Source of the DNA: Bedellia somnulentella | Taxonomy: Eukaryota; Arthropoda; Insecta; Lepidoptera; Bedelliidae | NCBI GenBank assembly: GCA_963576735.1 | Contig: OY755196.1 | Location: 8,971,912-9,035,911 of the forward strand | Length of the DNA: 64,000 bases | Direction: 5' to 3' | Shown here: one piece after another, positions 1-9,732 of the stretch | Layout: every line of letters starts with the position of its first letter | Numbering within the stretch: the stretch's first letter is position 1 | Notes under the pieces: model-generated | Seen by the model: the letters and a program-made list of their open reading frames with translations, nothing else | Told to the model about the DNA's origin: nothing | Databases searched by the model: none | Position numbers and translations under genes: made by a program

Positions 1-508
1 TCCCCCAGCCCGCGGGGGTAAGCCCGCGCTCTGGGGCGATCGAGGGCGAGAGCTCGGCGCGCTAGGCTTTGCCGGTCCCGCATTCGGAGCCTGCCCGCGG
101 GTGAGCTGCCTCCCGTCCCCTCGCAGAGCTTGGGGGCGAGATCCATCTCCTCCGCCACAACCTACCTGGCTCTGCAACGGCCGCGCGACACCCCCCGTGA
201 GCTCTGCAGCTTTCCGGACTTTAGTTGCGCGGCGATAAGCGCCGCTTTTTTTATTGCGATGGCGGGTTCTCCCCTGGTCGGGGCCGCTTAAGGAATTTCG
301 GAAAAGGGCTCGTCCCTCACACGCAAGGCGACAGCGTGGGTGGGGCAACGGCGATTTGGGTCGAGGCTTTCTAGCCTGCGTTAGGGGCACGGTTTCCCAG
401 GTGCCGTTAAATTGGTCCCGGTTGCACGTCGGGGACCCTGCGGAAGACGTCATCGCCTCTTCGGTCTTCCTCTCCTCTTCTTTCTTCCTCCTTCAGCAAA
501 ATTGTTCT
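1..508. other. GC-rich block, possible LINE 3' region
   Basis: This stretch is far richer in G and C than the rest of the window and stops abruptly at about 508, where an AT-rich MITE copy begins. It holds an 85-codon open frame (254-511) with no recognisable domain, and short GC hairpins near base 1-20. Lepidopteran R1/Jockey-type LINEs often have GC-rich terminal regions, so it may be the 3' part of such an element whose body lies left of the window. That is inference; no reverse transcriptase motif is visible. It could equally be the edge of a CpG-rich host exon or UTR. Confidence 0.3.
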
Positions 509-814
509 TAATGACGTCATCGATCAACAAAATCACGTAGCGACATGCAACATTTGACGAATTTGTGATCTCAAATGAAATTTTTACGATATTATACTGA
601 AAAAACCTATAATTTTCGATATTTTATCAATAAACTGCAAAAACGAATGTCTTTGAAATAACATTGAAGGTCAAATACTGTTACAGTTTTTTGATAAAAT
701 AACAGTCATCTTAGCTTTATTTGATTTAATTTCAAGAAAATATTGTTCAAACCATAATACGTCGAAATGGTTTCGTAATCAGCATCACTTTTGAAAAACT
801 TTGCATACCGAATT
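509..814 (+). repeat. MITE copy (AATTCGGTATGC family), 5'-truncated
   Basis: Matches the right three fifths of the elements at 40919-41414 and 55796-56294: it shares the TGACGTCATCGAT segment, the AAAATAACAGTCATCTTAGC segment and the terminal AAAACTTTGCATACCGAATT at 795-814. The left inverted terminus is missing, so this copy is truncated at the junction with the GC-rich block. Confidence 0.75.
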
Positions 815-1054
815 AGGCAATCTTGGTACATGGGTTTAAATACTAAGTTGCTTGGACCAATGTGTTTTTTCTAGTCATATACCAGGCCACTCAGAAAGTA
901 TTGCGAAAAAAGGTTTTAATGTATGAAACACTGGCCGGTTGTAATGTTTACTGAAAATATGAGTCTTTATAAATAAAAAAAGGTACGTTCCAATTTTAAA
1001 ATTTCCCTCTTTATTTTTTACGAGCTATTTTAAATTGTCGTGTCTTACTGAAAA

Positions 1055-1594
1055 ATGAATCTGAGCCGGGAACATTTTCGCGCTATGATTTTTTACGATT
1101 TCAAATGTCGCTTAAAACCAGACGAATCATACGATAGACTTCAAATGGCGTTTATGGATGAAGGGCCTTCCAAGGTAACCGTGTATCGTTGGTATAACGA
1201 ATTCAAGCGTGGTCGATTAACTTTGCGGGATGAAGAAAGAAGTGGTCGCCCTCTAACGGCTGTTACGGATGAAAACGTGGTGGAAGTGAAAAATTTAATT
1301 CATGACAATAGGCGAATAACGTATCTAGAGATTCAACACATTATGCAGATTGGATCGGGAAGCGTTCATGAGATTTTACACGGGGTGGAATGGTGTCGTG
1401 ATATGATTAATAAATATGATGCTGGCTCGTCTCGGCGTGTTTACGACATCGTTACAGGTGATGAGTCCTGGATTTATCAATACGATCCAGAAACGAAGCG
1501 CCAGTCGACGGTTTGGGTATTTCAAAACGAAGCGACCCCTACCAAAGTGAAGAGATCTAAAAAAAAAAGTCAAAAAGTTTATTTTTCAAAATAA
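1055..1594 (+). pseudogene. mariner transposase, N-terminal half
   Basis: The frame starts MNLSREHFRAMIFYDFKC and contains the paired helix-turn-helix DNA-binding region typical of mariner transposases (VYRWYNEFKRGR, then EERSGRP). The first catalytic aspartate lies in VTGDESWIYQYDPETKRQ, about residues 130-150. Compared with the family, roughly 25 residues between EILH and VEWCRDM are missing, so the linker between DNA-binding and catalytic domains is deleted. Homology ends near PTKVKRSKKK, where the inserted LINE fragment begins. The catalytic continuation is at 2610-3101. Confidence 0.85.
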
Positions 1595-2608
1595 AGTTAA
1601 ATACTAACATTTTTTGAACGTCAAAGTTTTAAATTAATCGTTAATCCGTTGCTTCAGAAGGTGTTCGCAAAGAGGAGAAGCAACAAAGACACTCTTCACA
1701 TTCACATTTTTTCATTTTTTCAAAATATGGTTTGTACAATTTCAGTTTATAAACATGTTTTTACTTTACAAAAGATTTTCTATGCGACCAACTCTCCTAT
1801 ATATAAATCCAGTTTAGTATAGCTTTACGGACAGGGTCATGTGCGCGTTGGGTCCTTGTCGTTTAAAAAATCTTGAACACTGTAGTAAGATTTCTTTAAA
1901 AGCATGGCTTTAATTGCCTTTTTAAAAGATGCCACAGGCAATTCCAATATGTCAGAAGGAAGTTTATTGAACATTTTCAGGGATAGTCCCATAAAGGAGT
2001 TACTTACTTTATTAAGTCTCCACTTCGGTACGTTAAGTTTCTCCTTATTCCGAGTGTTAACAGTATGCCTATCACTAACTTTACTAAATTGGCCTATATT
2101 CATTTTGGCATACATTAAATTCTCAAATATGTATTGGCAAGGGACAGTTAAAATGCCAATATCTTTAAATTTTTCGCGCAACGAATACCTCGACCTTAAC
2201 ATGTAAATAGATCGGATAGCTCGCTTTTGTAAGACAAAAACTTTATGAACATCAGCCGCTTTACCCCATAATAAAATACCATACGACATAATACTATGAA
2301 AATAACTGAAATAAACAATGCGAGCTGTTTCTATGTCTGCTATTTCTCTAATCTTACGCACGGCATACGCTGCTGAGCTCAGCCTTTTAGAAAGTGTTAG
2401 TATATGGGGTCCCCATTGCAACTTAGAATCGATTATTATCCCTAGGAATTTTGTCTCTTTCACTAATTCTACTTTTTCACTGTCAATAACAATATTGGCG
2501 TCAACTTGCCTAACATTCGGTAAAGTAAATTTAATACGTTAAGTTTTTTTGGCATTCAGAACCAGGTTATTTACAGTAAACCAATGCAATACCAGTGAGA
2601 TATTCTAG
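1590..2608 (-). mobile_element. non-LTR retrotransposon 3' fragment inside mariner
   Basis: On the minus strand a frame of about 208 codons (2463-1837) encodes the C-terminal part of a Jockey/CR1-type reverse transcriptase, including the FLGIIIDSKLQWGPHI segment (RT palm/thumb). The homology extends upstream to about 2600 (WFTVNNLVLNAKKT) through one in-frame TAA near 2540. The fragment is 5'-truncated, lacks the catalytic YADD block, and sits precisely between the two halves of the mariner transposase, so it inserted after the mariner did. Clade assignment is tentative. Confidence 0.7.
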
Positions 2609-2609
2609 A

Positions 2610-3101
2610 AGCGGTGGGAAGATTTTGATCGCAAGTTTTTTCAATATGACTGGCTATTTGTTATCAATTCCTTTACAAGATCAAAGAAGTATTAACGCAG
2701 ACTGGTATACTACTAAATGCTTGCCATTAGTTTTCTCAGTTGTGAGCAACAATCGACCAAACACAGGGCTCCGCGGGCTACTGCTTCACCACGACAACGT
2801 GCCCGCTCACACCGCGCTCAAAACGACGGACTTCCTGAACAGCACGCCGGTCAAACTCTTGGGTCACCCTCCTTACAGCCCTGACCTGGCACCGTGTGAC
2901 TTCTTTTTATTCCCTAAAATAAAAAAACAACTCAAAGGGATACAATTTTCATCGCCGGAAGATGCGCTGTCAGCGTTTCAGCGGGCTGTAAATGAGGTGT
3001 CTGCGGCGGACTGGAAAAAGTGTTTCGAAAACTGGTTTAGACGTATGAAACTTTGTATAGATGCTGGTGGGGAGTACTTTGGAAAGATTAATTTAGATTA
3101 A
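2610..3101 (+). pseudogene. mariner transposase, C-terminal catalytic half
   Basis: Begins with KILIASFFNMTGYL, continues with DWYTT, and carries the second catalytic aspartate in LLHHDNVPAHTA and the third in HPPYSPDLAPCDFFLFPKIK, the D34D arrangement of mariner. The frame ends at 3101, about 50 bp before the right inverted end. It has no start of its own; it is the continuation of the half at 1055-1594. Confidence 0.88.
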
Positions 3102-3229
3102 AAATAAAAACATTTTTTTTTATTTTCGCAAAATTTTCTGAGTGTCCCACGTATGTGGTTTATTCGGCTGTCCCGTACCTACTTAAGTATGTAGATAGAC
3201 AGACAACTCTTTTATTCATGTTACCACTG

Positions 3230-3286
3230 TTGGGTACTATCTCTTGTGTTGTATGGTGTTAATACAACACAAGAGATAGTACCCAA
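3230..3286. repeat. perfect 25-bp hairpin
   Basis: Bases 3230-3254 and 3262-3286 are exact reverse complements (starting TGGGTACTATCTCTTGTG), separated by a 7-base loop GGTGTTA. It lies just outside the mariner right end. It could form a cruciform or, if transcribed, a small hairpin RNA, but nothing else indicates transcription. Confidence 0.85.
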
Positions 3287-3354
3287 AGCGACAATAAAAA
3301 ACGGTTCCCTCACGTAAATACAATGTAGTAGGTATTAGTTTTATACTAGTACTA

Positions 3355-3438
3355 GCTGTGTAGCGCCGGCTTAGAATAGCGCTACCCCATTTCTACCGGC
3401 GGGTGTACGTAAGAGGCGACTAACGGTATTGGGGCAGG
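3355..3438 (+). repeat. SINE-B, 5' fragment
   Basis: Contains the family head (GCTGTGTAGCGCCGGCTTAG, then GTACGTAAGAGGCGACTAACGG) but stops at GGTATTGGGGC; the middle and the TATG tail are absent. Confidence 0.75.
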
Positions 3439-3838
3439 CATGCGGCGTCATCAGCGCGCATTTGTTTTGTTAACTAATAGTAGCTAGCTAATTTGATTGA
3501 GTGTGATTACTATACGTGCTTTTTAATAGTCAACTTAACTTAGATATTGTCATTTCTTTGACTTATCTTTTGTTTATTATAAAAGAACTGTTTTATCACT
3601 AAAATTTTTTTTTTATTTAAGAAGAGAAGACTGGTTGTTTCTTTTATTTGATAGAAACGTAGGTCGAAGGTTTATTAAGAAATTATAGACAGATACGCCA
3701 TATAATGTTTAAAGACGTGAAAATTCGTGAATATAAATGTTTTAATTAGACGTTGTTGTGCATGAAACCTCCTTATAATTGTTATCATATTATTCCTGAT
3801 TCATTCAAATACTGTGATTGTTTGCAAAAAAACACACA
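3439..3838. other. unassigned AT-rich spacer
   Basis: No coding, RNA or repeat feature could be recognised here. Confidence 0.5.
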
Positions 3839-3936
3839 AGACTGCCAATCTCGCGAGAGCTCGATATTGGCGAGATCTCGTGAGATTGGCAGTCTAAACT
3901 CGCAGGATCTCGCTTGAGCCCCAATCTCGCGAGATT
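3839..3936. repeat. palindrome cluster with TCTCGCGAGA
   Basis: 3839-3895 is an imperfect palindrome whose arms read AGACTGCCAATCTC on each strand. Its interior contains CTCGCGAGAG and CGAGATCTCG, and a further AATCTCGCGAGATT follows at about 3921-3936. TCTCGCGAGA is a known regulatory palindrome in animal promoters (established for mammals); a role here is inference. The 3' end of the MACROD gene lies about 430 bp to the right. Confidence 0.6.
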
Positions 3937-4362
3937 TGCATTCCCTAAACACGGCGTCGAGATAAATAATACTCACTTATATTAAATATAGTAAAAGACA
4001 ACGTGGTATAAAACTGTTTATTTTATATAATTAAAACATAACATGGGCAATGATTTTTACATCAGGATAAACACATTTTAGAAATGTGCTTTAGTGGAAA
4101 TATATAGTAAAAAAACAAACAACAGACTATAACAATTTAGCACAACCATTAATATGGAACTAGATTATTGTCCAAAAAGTTCTTAACTGGATTAATTTGC
4201 CAGGAAATTACTAATTTTAATAGGGATAAAAAAATAAATTTCAATACATATAAGCTTCCATAATGTTACTTACATTATGTTGTTATCCCGCAGATCCTAC
4301 GTATCAAGGGCCCAAAATAAGAATTTTACGGATTCAATCATTATTAAAGAAATAAACATGCT

Positions 4363-4703
4363 TTAATCAGTAACAGTGGCCCCATCATTATAATTCCATT
4401 CATGCAACGGGAAATACATCTGCATTAAAGTCTCATAAATATCCACATCAATAGGCATAAAGGTACAAAAAATTATACGCTGTGTCAACTTATTATTCTT
4501 TTCATTATCTTCCATAAATTTTCTGGCCGCTTGCAAAGCTATATGAGCTGCCAGTCGGTTAGGAAAACCATATATTCCCGTTGAGATACATGGGAATGCA
4601 AATGTGTGTAGCGAATATTCATCTCTTAATGCAAAACAGTTCTTGTAACAGGACCTAAGTGCTTGTTCATTTCCGTTTTGAGGGCCCACTGTGTGAATTA
4701 CAT
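4363..4703 (-). CDS. MACROD: MACROD coding exon 4 (last)
   Basis: Begins after CTTTCAG with VIHTVGP, contains the diphosphate-loop motif [10 protein letters not shown] and the C-terminal helix, and ends at the stop codon at 4363. No further macro-domain coding is visible to the left; the 3' UTR probably runs toward about 4020, where an AATAAA occurs on the minus strand. Confidence 0.93.
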
Positions 4704-7700
4704 CTGAAAGATAATGTATTTGAGAAGTGTGTTATTTATACTAGAAAAAATTAATAAGCATTGGAAAACCTAAAATTAAGGGTATAAAACATAGGTACAT
4801 AAATATAAAATTCGACATTTGCTGTGTAGTGTCGGCTTAGAATAGCACTACCCCATTTCTTCCGGTGGGCGTACGTAAGAGGCGACTAACGGTATTGGGG
4901 CTTTTTAAGGGATGCGGTTGGAGACCCATCACCAACAACCTTTATTTTACCATCTTTTCCCCACGCAACTTCTGAGGAATTTTTAATTCCTTAGCCCTGG
5001 CTACCCCTTCTAGGGATTTATAGCCGTGAGTATATGTATATGTATGTATGTACATAAATATACTCGAGGCTATAACATACATATACACATAAATCCCAAA
5101 AAGGGGTAGCTACAGCTTCAGAGCTAGAAACTCCTCAGCTACATTTGGAATTTGATAGGCGGGGGAGAAGATGGTAGAAATAAATTATGTAAAGGTGATG
5201 GTTCTCCAACTGCATCACCCAAAAACCACTTTAAAAAGCCTCATACCCTATCGCCTTTTACAAAGCCCGTGGGTAGAAAAGGGTAGTGTCATTCTAAGGC
5301 GGGCACTACATGACTCTTACAATTATGCCTCATTTATGTCTAAAGATATCCCAACCACTATAACTCTCCTATATCATTCTAGGCTTATTTTCATTAGTAG
5401 AGGACGACCACGGAGAACACACTTGGACCAAATTGAGAGTTTGCTCAAAAAGGCTGGCGTCCGAAGTATGAAAAATAAAAGAGCATGCATGAAAAGATTG
5501 ATGGATGTAAACAAAGCTAGAGAGGTTTGTCAGGATCGTACAAAGGGGCGATCAATAGTCTCTGCCTACCCCAATGGGAACTAATGGCGTGAGTATATGT
5601 ATGTATGTGTGTATCATTCTACAGTTATTGTTAATAAGTAAATATTGATTTGCTTACATTTAGCTGGTAAATTATATCCGCCAGTTATTTTTGCTTCACC
5701 AGTAGGACATCCATTTAATGTTAAACATTCAGCCTGTATTAGAAATAAAATTATAATACAAAATTAATATCTATGTTAAATTGACGATTTGTGCTTCAAA
5801 AGAAACAAAGATACTGTATCTTATATCTAATATCATTTGCAAATGACTTTTTTCAAAATTTTAGTATTTCAAATTTGCGGTTGCTGTTGCCGAAAATTGG
5901 TTTATCACATCATTTGTTTCGGTGCATTTTTCTTGATGTTGTTTTATTAATTAGTTAAATTCCTTTTTTAGTTAAGCCTTCTGTTTCTCTGTTGTTTTCG
6001 ATGTTCTTTATTTTTATGCATATGTGGGAGCTTGTTATTGGCCTATTTCTGCCCATGTTATTATTTTATATTGTAAATTTAGCTGTAAGCCCCCCAAAGA
6101 TAATAAAATAAATAAATAAAATAACCTAAAAGTATATTATTATCAGCAAGCCTAGCGTGAGCGCTATTTTATCATCACAATATTGGTTAGAATGAGATGA
6201 AAGTATACAATACCAAGTAAGTGCAAAAGAGATGGCTGTTTTATACCATGCAATATCTAGTAAGTAGTAGTAGTAGTAGGCCGCTCATACTAGCTATGCT
6301 GTGCGAACAACCCTAAACATGATCAGAAGAATTAGTAGAGGTACTTAACTAATTCTTCTAAACATTACACTTTTACTGACACAAATAGCCTGAATGCTAT
6401 TATAGAATGTAGATAAAGATCTATGGTTACCTAGTACAATTGTCTGTCCTCACATACCTACCAATTCACATCATATATTCCTTCAGAATATTTGTTGTTT
6501 TTCATTAAGGAGGTTTATTCAATTAAACCATAAACATATATTTTAAGCGCAGTAGCAATTCATTTTATCCTTTATAAACAAAATTTGCTAATTATATAAA
6601 TGTTGCAAAGTTCATAATATTATTGGTGAGGAAACCACAAAATTGCATGTTCAATACAAATTTTTAGTCTTTCAAATGAAACAAAATTTCACATAATTAT
6701 AATGTTTTTGCTCATGAAAAGCTCATGTGGGGATTATTACTGATAATTCAAGGATTTTCATGAGCAAAAACATTCCAATTAAGCGATAGCGAAAAGCGTT
6801 CTCATCATTTGCATTCTATCTGTAAAGGTAGACAAATGGAAAATAATAAAAAAATCGGAGGTAACGGTTACACTATTTAAAAAGTTTTAATGAAATTTGT
6901 ATAAAAAATAGTGTCTAAATTTTTCTTTCCTTTATTTATTAAACATTCTTCATTTTACTGATTAATAATACCTGTAGCAAAGGTCCAGCTGCCCGATGGA
7001 TGGCTCCATCCACGCCACCTCCTGCTCTCAACAAGCTGTTAGCTGCATTAACAATCGCATCTACCTGCATAGGAAGAACAAAATAAATCAGCTTTAGGTA
7101 AAGTAGTGTGTACATGCCAAAACAGAAGGTAACATAAACTGAGATATTAGCTCTCACAACAAAAATATATTAATAATAACAGTAATAATAAGTAACAGAC
7201 TTAAGAGATGATACTTTAGGAGATTATATTTTGTAAACTCAACTTTGTAGGTTGTAGGTCAATTTGTACAGAGACACTTTAGTTGCTAATGTTTTGTTCA
7301 GAGATTGGTCAATTTCTAGTAATTGTGTGTTACCCCCGACTTTTGCATTTTGCAGGTACCTTTACTTCTCCTAAACGTTATATCTGACTTCATGCGAATT
7401 TTGCATGATGGTTAAAGGCATCAAGGACCTGGTTGTGACAGAGATATTTTTCGAATAAATGGTACTATTGAGGAATGATCACCCTTTAAAGTTTCCCATG
7501 TAAGTCTATGGGAAACTATTGAAACAAACTGCTATCTCTTTAATTATGTTCAGCTTCGCTCCAAATTTCAGCATGCAGCTTTATTTTCCACCTAGATTAA
7601 ACTCCTTTAAGTCATCGGAGGTATGTTTTTTAGAAATCATCAGGTCAAAACCCTGTTTTTATGTAAAACCACTTGAAAGTCATAATAAATCACCGCTCTT

Positions 7701-8325
7701 GAATTTTCTCAAGTCAATTCCATTATCTCCATGACAAAACAACTTTTACAACACCTTGTGACAAGACCGAGAATATTTTTTTAAAATAAATAAATGGTAT
7801 TCGAGTTCTAAAACCAAGGAGTTATCAGATGGTTTTTCATATGATATGATGAAAAGTGCAAATACTCCATTCCCTTTGATTTTAGAACAGTACTTGTATG
7901 AGATGGTGAACATATAAATATACATAAGGGTAATATTTTGTAAACTCAATTTTTGTAAGTAAAATACTAACCTCAAGTTTGGTAATATCCCCTTTGTACA
8001 GAGATACTTTACTGGCTAATGTTTTGTTCAGAGATTGATCAATTTCCAGTTTTTTAAACTCTTTTAAGTCATCCAAGGTATGTTTTTTTGTCTCCACATT
8101 GTTTTCTGAAGCATATTTAGGCCAAGTCGGTATATCTTCCCATTCCACAAACTTTATGTTGCTGGATTTTAAGACATTCCTTTTTTCTTCTAATGTTAGG
8201 TTAAGAATTCTTTCTTTCTCAGTTTTCCAATCAGATTTGCTAGTCATTTTCACCAAAGAAAAAGACCTATGGTATTGTTTAGGTGAGTGTATACCTTGTA
8301 TGAGATGTTTCAATGTTTTCAGCAT
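4363..8325 (-). CDS. MACROD: MACROD-type ADP-ribosyl hydrolase (macro domain), whole coding span
   Basis: Coding exons on the minus strand: 8325-7972, 7064-6972, 5733-5658 and 4703-4363, all joined in phase with AG acceptors and GT donors, giving about 287 residues. The first exon has a basic, acid-free N-terminus (about 25 residues) like a mitochondrial presequence, then the family's N-terminal extension ending YKGDITKLE. The macro domain follows: [46 protein letters not shown] and [13 protein letters not shown], which are the ADP-ribose-binding loops of MACROD1/2. The family removes mono-ADP-ribose from proteins and deacetylates O-acetyl-ADP-ribose. Which vertebrate paralogue it equals cannot be told. 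Introns are filled with SINE-B, RTE and SINE-C remnants. Confidence 0.92.
4821..5053 (+). repeat. SINE-B, full-length
   Basis: Runs from GCTGTGTAGTGTCGGCTTAG through TGGAGACCCATCACC to TATAGCCGTGAGTATATG and a TATG tail. Lies in the last MACROD intron. Confidence 0.85.
5054..5312 (-). repeat. SINE-B, diverged, reverse orientation
   Basis: Abuts the preceding copy tail to tail (CATA/TATG tails meet at about 5050). Shows CTTCTAGGG-equivalent, GGTGATGG and GGCACTACA segments with many differences, so it is an older copy. Confidence 0.7.
5395..5615 (+). mobile_element. RTE LINE 3' end
   Basis: Encodes the RTE C-terminal segment [20 protein letters not shown], then [20 protein letters not shown] and AYPNGN, with the stop in AACTAATGG, then GCGTGAGTATATGTATGTATG. 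Only the last about 220 bp of the LINE are present, a typical 5'-truncated insertion in a MACROD intron. Confidence 0.85.
5658..5733 (-). CDS. MACROD: MACROD coding exon 3
   Basis: 25 codons plus one base ([17 protein letters not shown] and following residues). Acceptor AATACAG, donor GTAAGC. The split codon is completed by the next exon to give the Tyr of AKYVIHTVGP. Confidence 0.92.
5830..6120 (+). repeat. LINE-like 3' UTR with AAATA tail
   Basis: Non-coding stretch ending TTTAGCTGTAAGCCCCCCAA and an AATAAATAAATA tail, the look of a LINE 3' terminus. The family is not identified. Lies in MACROD intron 2. Confidence 0.45.
6660..6950 (-). repeat. SINE-C-related remnant
   Basis: Holds the CTCATGTGGGGATTATTACT motif, a 19-bp hairpin (ATGTTTTTGCTCATGAAAA at 6701-6719 pairing with about 6757-6775), the TTTGCATTCTATCTG segment also found at 59680-59700, and the TTTTTCTTTCCTTTATTTAT signature. 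The tRNA-like head is absent. Confidence 0.55.
6972..7064 (-). CDS. MACROD: MACROD coding exon 2
   Basis: 31 codons carrying [10 protein letters not shown] and [14 protein letters not shown], the adenine- and ribose-contacting part of the macro fold. Acceptor TATGCAG, donor GTATTA; phase 0 at both ends. Confidence 0.93.
7217..7330 (-). pseudogene. decayed duplicate of MACROD exon 1 (3' part)
   Basis: Matches exon 1 at about 7930-8050: TTTGTACAGAGACACTTTAG, GCTAATGTTTTGTTCAGAG and TGGTCAATTTCT correspond base for base with few changes, and upstream ATATTTTGTAAACTCAA matches the true donor flank. The reading frame and donor are damaged. It continues at 7586-7640 after an interposed block. Confidence 0.75.
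7586..7645 (-). pseudogene. decayed duplicate of MACROD exon 1 (continuation)
   Basis: TTAAACTCCTTTAAGTCATC followed by GGAGGTATGTTTTTTAGA matches exon 1 at about 8052-8095. The 255 bp between this and 7330 are absent from the true exon, so the duplicate was later split by an insertion of unknown type. Confidence 0.7.
7972..8325 (-). CDS. MACROD: MACROD coding exon 1
   Basis: 118 codons from the ATG at 8325 to GAG followed by the donor GTTAGT. A second in-frame ATG (MTSKSDWK, residue 27) would give a protein without the presequence-like start; the first ATG was chosen because it opens the frame. Phase 0 exit. Confidence 0.85.
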
Positions 8326-8534
8326 TTATTTGCCGAACCGGTAAAGAAATATTTTCGATATTGTGCAAAAAAAAAATACGATAAGATAAGAACAAACTTA
8401 CGTCAAACTCAAACCAAACCAAATAATACAACCAATTTTTTTTTTACTTGCAATTTTTTTATATTATTTTTTATCTTATTTAAATTGAGATGTACATAAC
8501 ATAAGGCAAATATAAATCTTCGTTGAAAGTATAA

Positions 8535-8975
8535 CAAACATGTATAAATGTACTCACGCCATTCATTTCCTTCCATTGGTAAAAATACTAAGAATATTTC
8601 GTGCGATACTGGCAAACCTCAAGCTACATTCATCAATCAAGCGTGTACGAAACGCTCTATTGTTACTCACACTTGGATCCCCTGTTTTGCTAAACACATT
8701 CTCTATTCTATTTCCATGTAACCGGCGTGCTCTTACAAGTAAATGCCATAGGCTCTTAATACCTACTTAGCTTCTTAACTCTCCCTTTCACCAATTTTCC
8801 TCTGTATGTGCCCAAACTCTGTTAACATTCGCTTTTCTCTATTTTTTACAATATCATCTTTTAAAGCACTTATTTGACAAATCACACTAACATTATTCTT
8901 TCCTATGGACTGTATCTCTACTGCATTCGCATTTACACAACACCTAAAATTTGCTGCCATCATGTTCTAAGGCTG
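8535..8975 (-). mobile_element. RTE LINE 3' end, old copy
   Basis: On the minus strand an RTE-like segment (VSVICQISALKDDIVKNREK, then FGHIQRK) is followed through frameshifts by a diverged version of the [11 protein letters not shown] and RLMDV region and ends at ACTCACGCCATT on the plus strand. Directly upstream of MACROD exon 1, so it may lie in the 5' intron or promoter of that gene. Confidence 0.7.
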
Positions 8976-9091
8976 CAAAGATAATAAACTAATATAAAGG
9001 GCGATGGGAAAAAACGTCCCCACCATCCAACAGATTTCAAACAAGTTGTCGCCAAACCATGATGCAGACGTGGCGAAAAGAAAAAAAATAA

Positions 9092-9208
9092 TTAGTCGTA
9101 GTAGTCCAGGCGGTCACCCATCCGAGTACTGACAGCGCCCGACGTTGCTTAACTTCGGTGATCGCACGAGAAACGATGTATTCAATGTGCCAAGAACGTT
9201 AGGCACGA
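9092..9208 (-). rRNA. 5S rRNA pseudogene or 5S-derived SINE head
   Basis: On the minus strand the central 5S rRNA sequence is clear: TGAATACATCG, TGCGATCACCGAAGTTAAGC, AACGTCGGGCGC and GGATGGGTGACCGCCTGG, including the internal control region (box A/IE/box C) used by TFIIIA. The first about 18 bases and the last about 15 do not match and no longer pair as helix I, so this is not a functional 5S gene. A T-run follows the 3' end. It could be a lone retrocopy or the head of a SINE3-type element. Confidence 0.8.
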
Positions 9209-9389
9209 CACGCTGTTGCGTGTCTAGGTATAGGTACATTCACTGTGTTATGTATAGACGATACTAATAGTTGCATTCAACAGAGAATACTATAGAACTG
9301 AACGTTAAATAAGTAGGCAGTACGTATCTAAGAACGAGTTGGAAATTAGTGAGATTCAATCACGCACTGATTAGCTGAACAAACAACGT

Positions 9390-9660
9390 CATTAACTGAG
9401 TTTACCATTATATGCATTGCCATCGCTATCTAATACTACAGCGTGCTAACTTGAACATACTTATACTGAGCTGAGAGTTGCACCATGCATAAACTGAGTC
9501 AAACTGAGAAATAGCCTTCACTGTGATCAGTTGATCATACAATTCATCATAAGTTGTCATGTAATTAACTGCGTATACACTTGCAATGCCATCGCTAATA
9601 CTGTAGCGCACTAACTGGAACATACTTACACTGAGTTGATAGCTACGTAGTGCCTGATCT
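9390..9660. repeat. diverged two-copy repeat of about 170 bp
   Basis: The segment with GCCATCGCTA, TAGCGC and GAACATACTTATACTGAG (9415-9475) recurs in altered form at 9585-9645. Both contain the ACTGAG motif of the neighbouring minisatellite, suggesting a common origin. Confidence 0.55.
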
Positions 9661-9732
9661 GAGCTGAGCAGTCGCCTCCACCACCCCTTATAGCGACCCC
9701 GTACCACGCACGTGTTGGCAGAACACTAACTC

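Larger units (their letters stand above)
882..3151 (+). mobile_element. mariner transposon, internally deleted and interrupted
   Basis: Inverted ends are visible: the left end carries CACTCAGAAAGTATTGCGAAAA (from about 888) and the right end, read on the minus strand, ACACTCAGAAAATTTTGCGAAAA. Both are bordered by TA (880-881 and 3152-3153), the mariner target. Inside are the two halves of a D,D34D-type transposase (1055-1594 and 2610-3101) separated by about 1 kb of a minus-strand LINE fragment. The element is dead: the coding region is split and also lacks an internal block between the helix-turn-helix part and the first catalytic aspartate. Confidence 0.85.

Noticed and set aside
5171..5394. 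first half of a 137-codon plus-strand frame
   Set aside because: It runs through an inverted SINE-B before entering the RTE C-terminus; only the latter is a real coding remnant.
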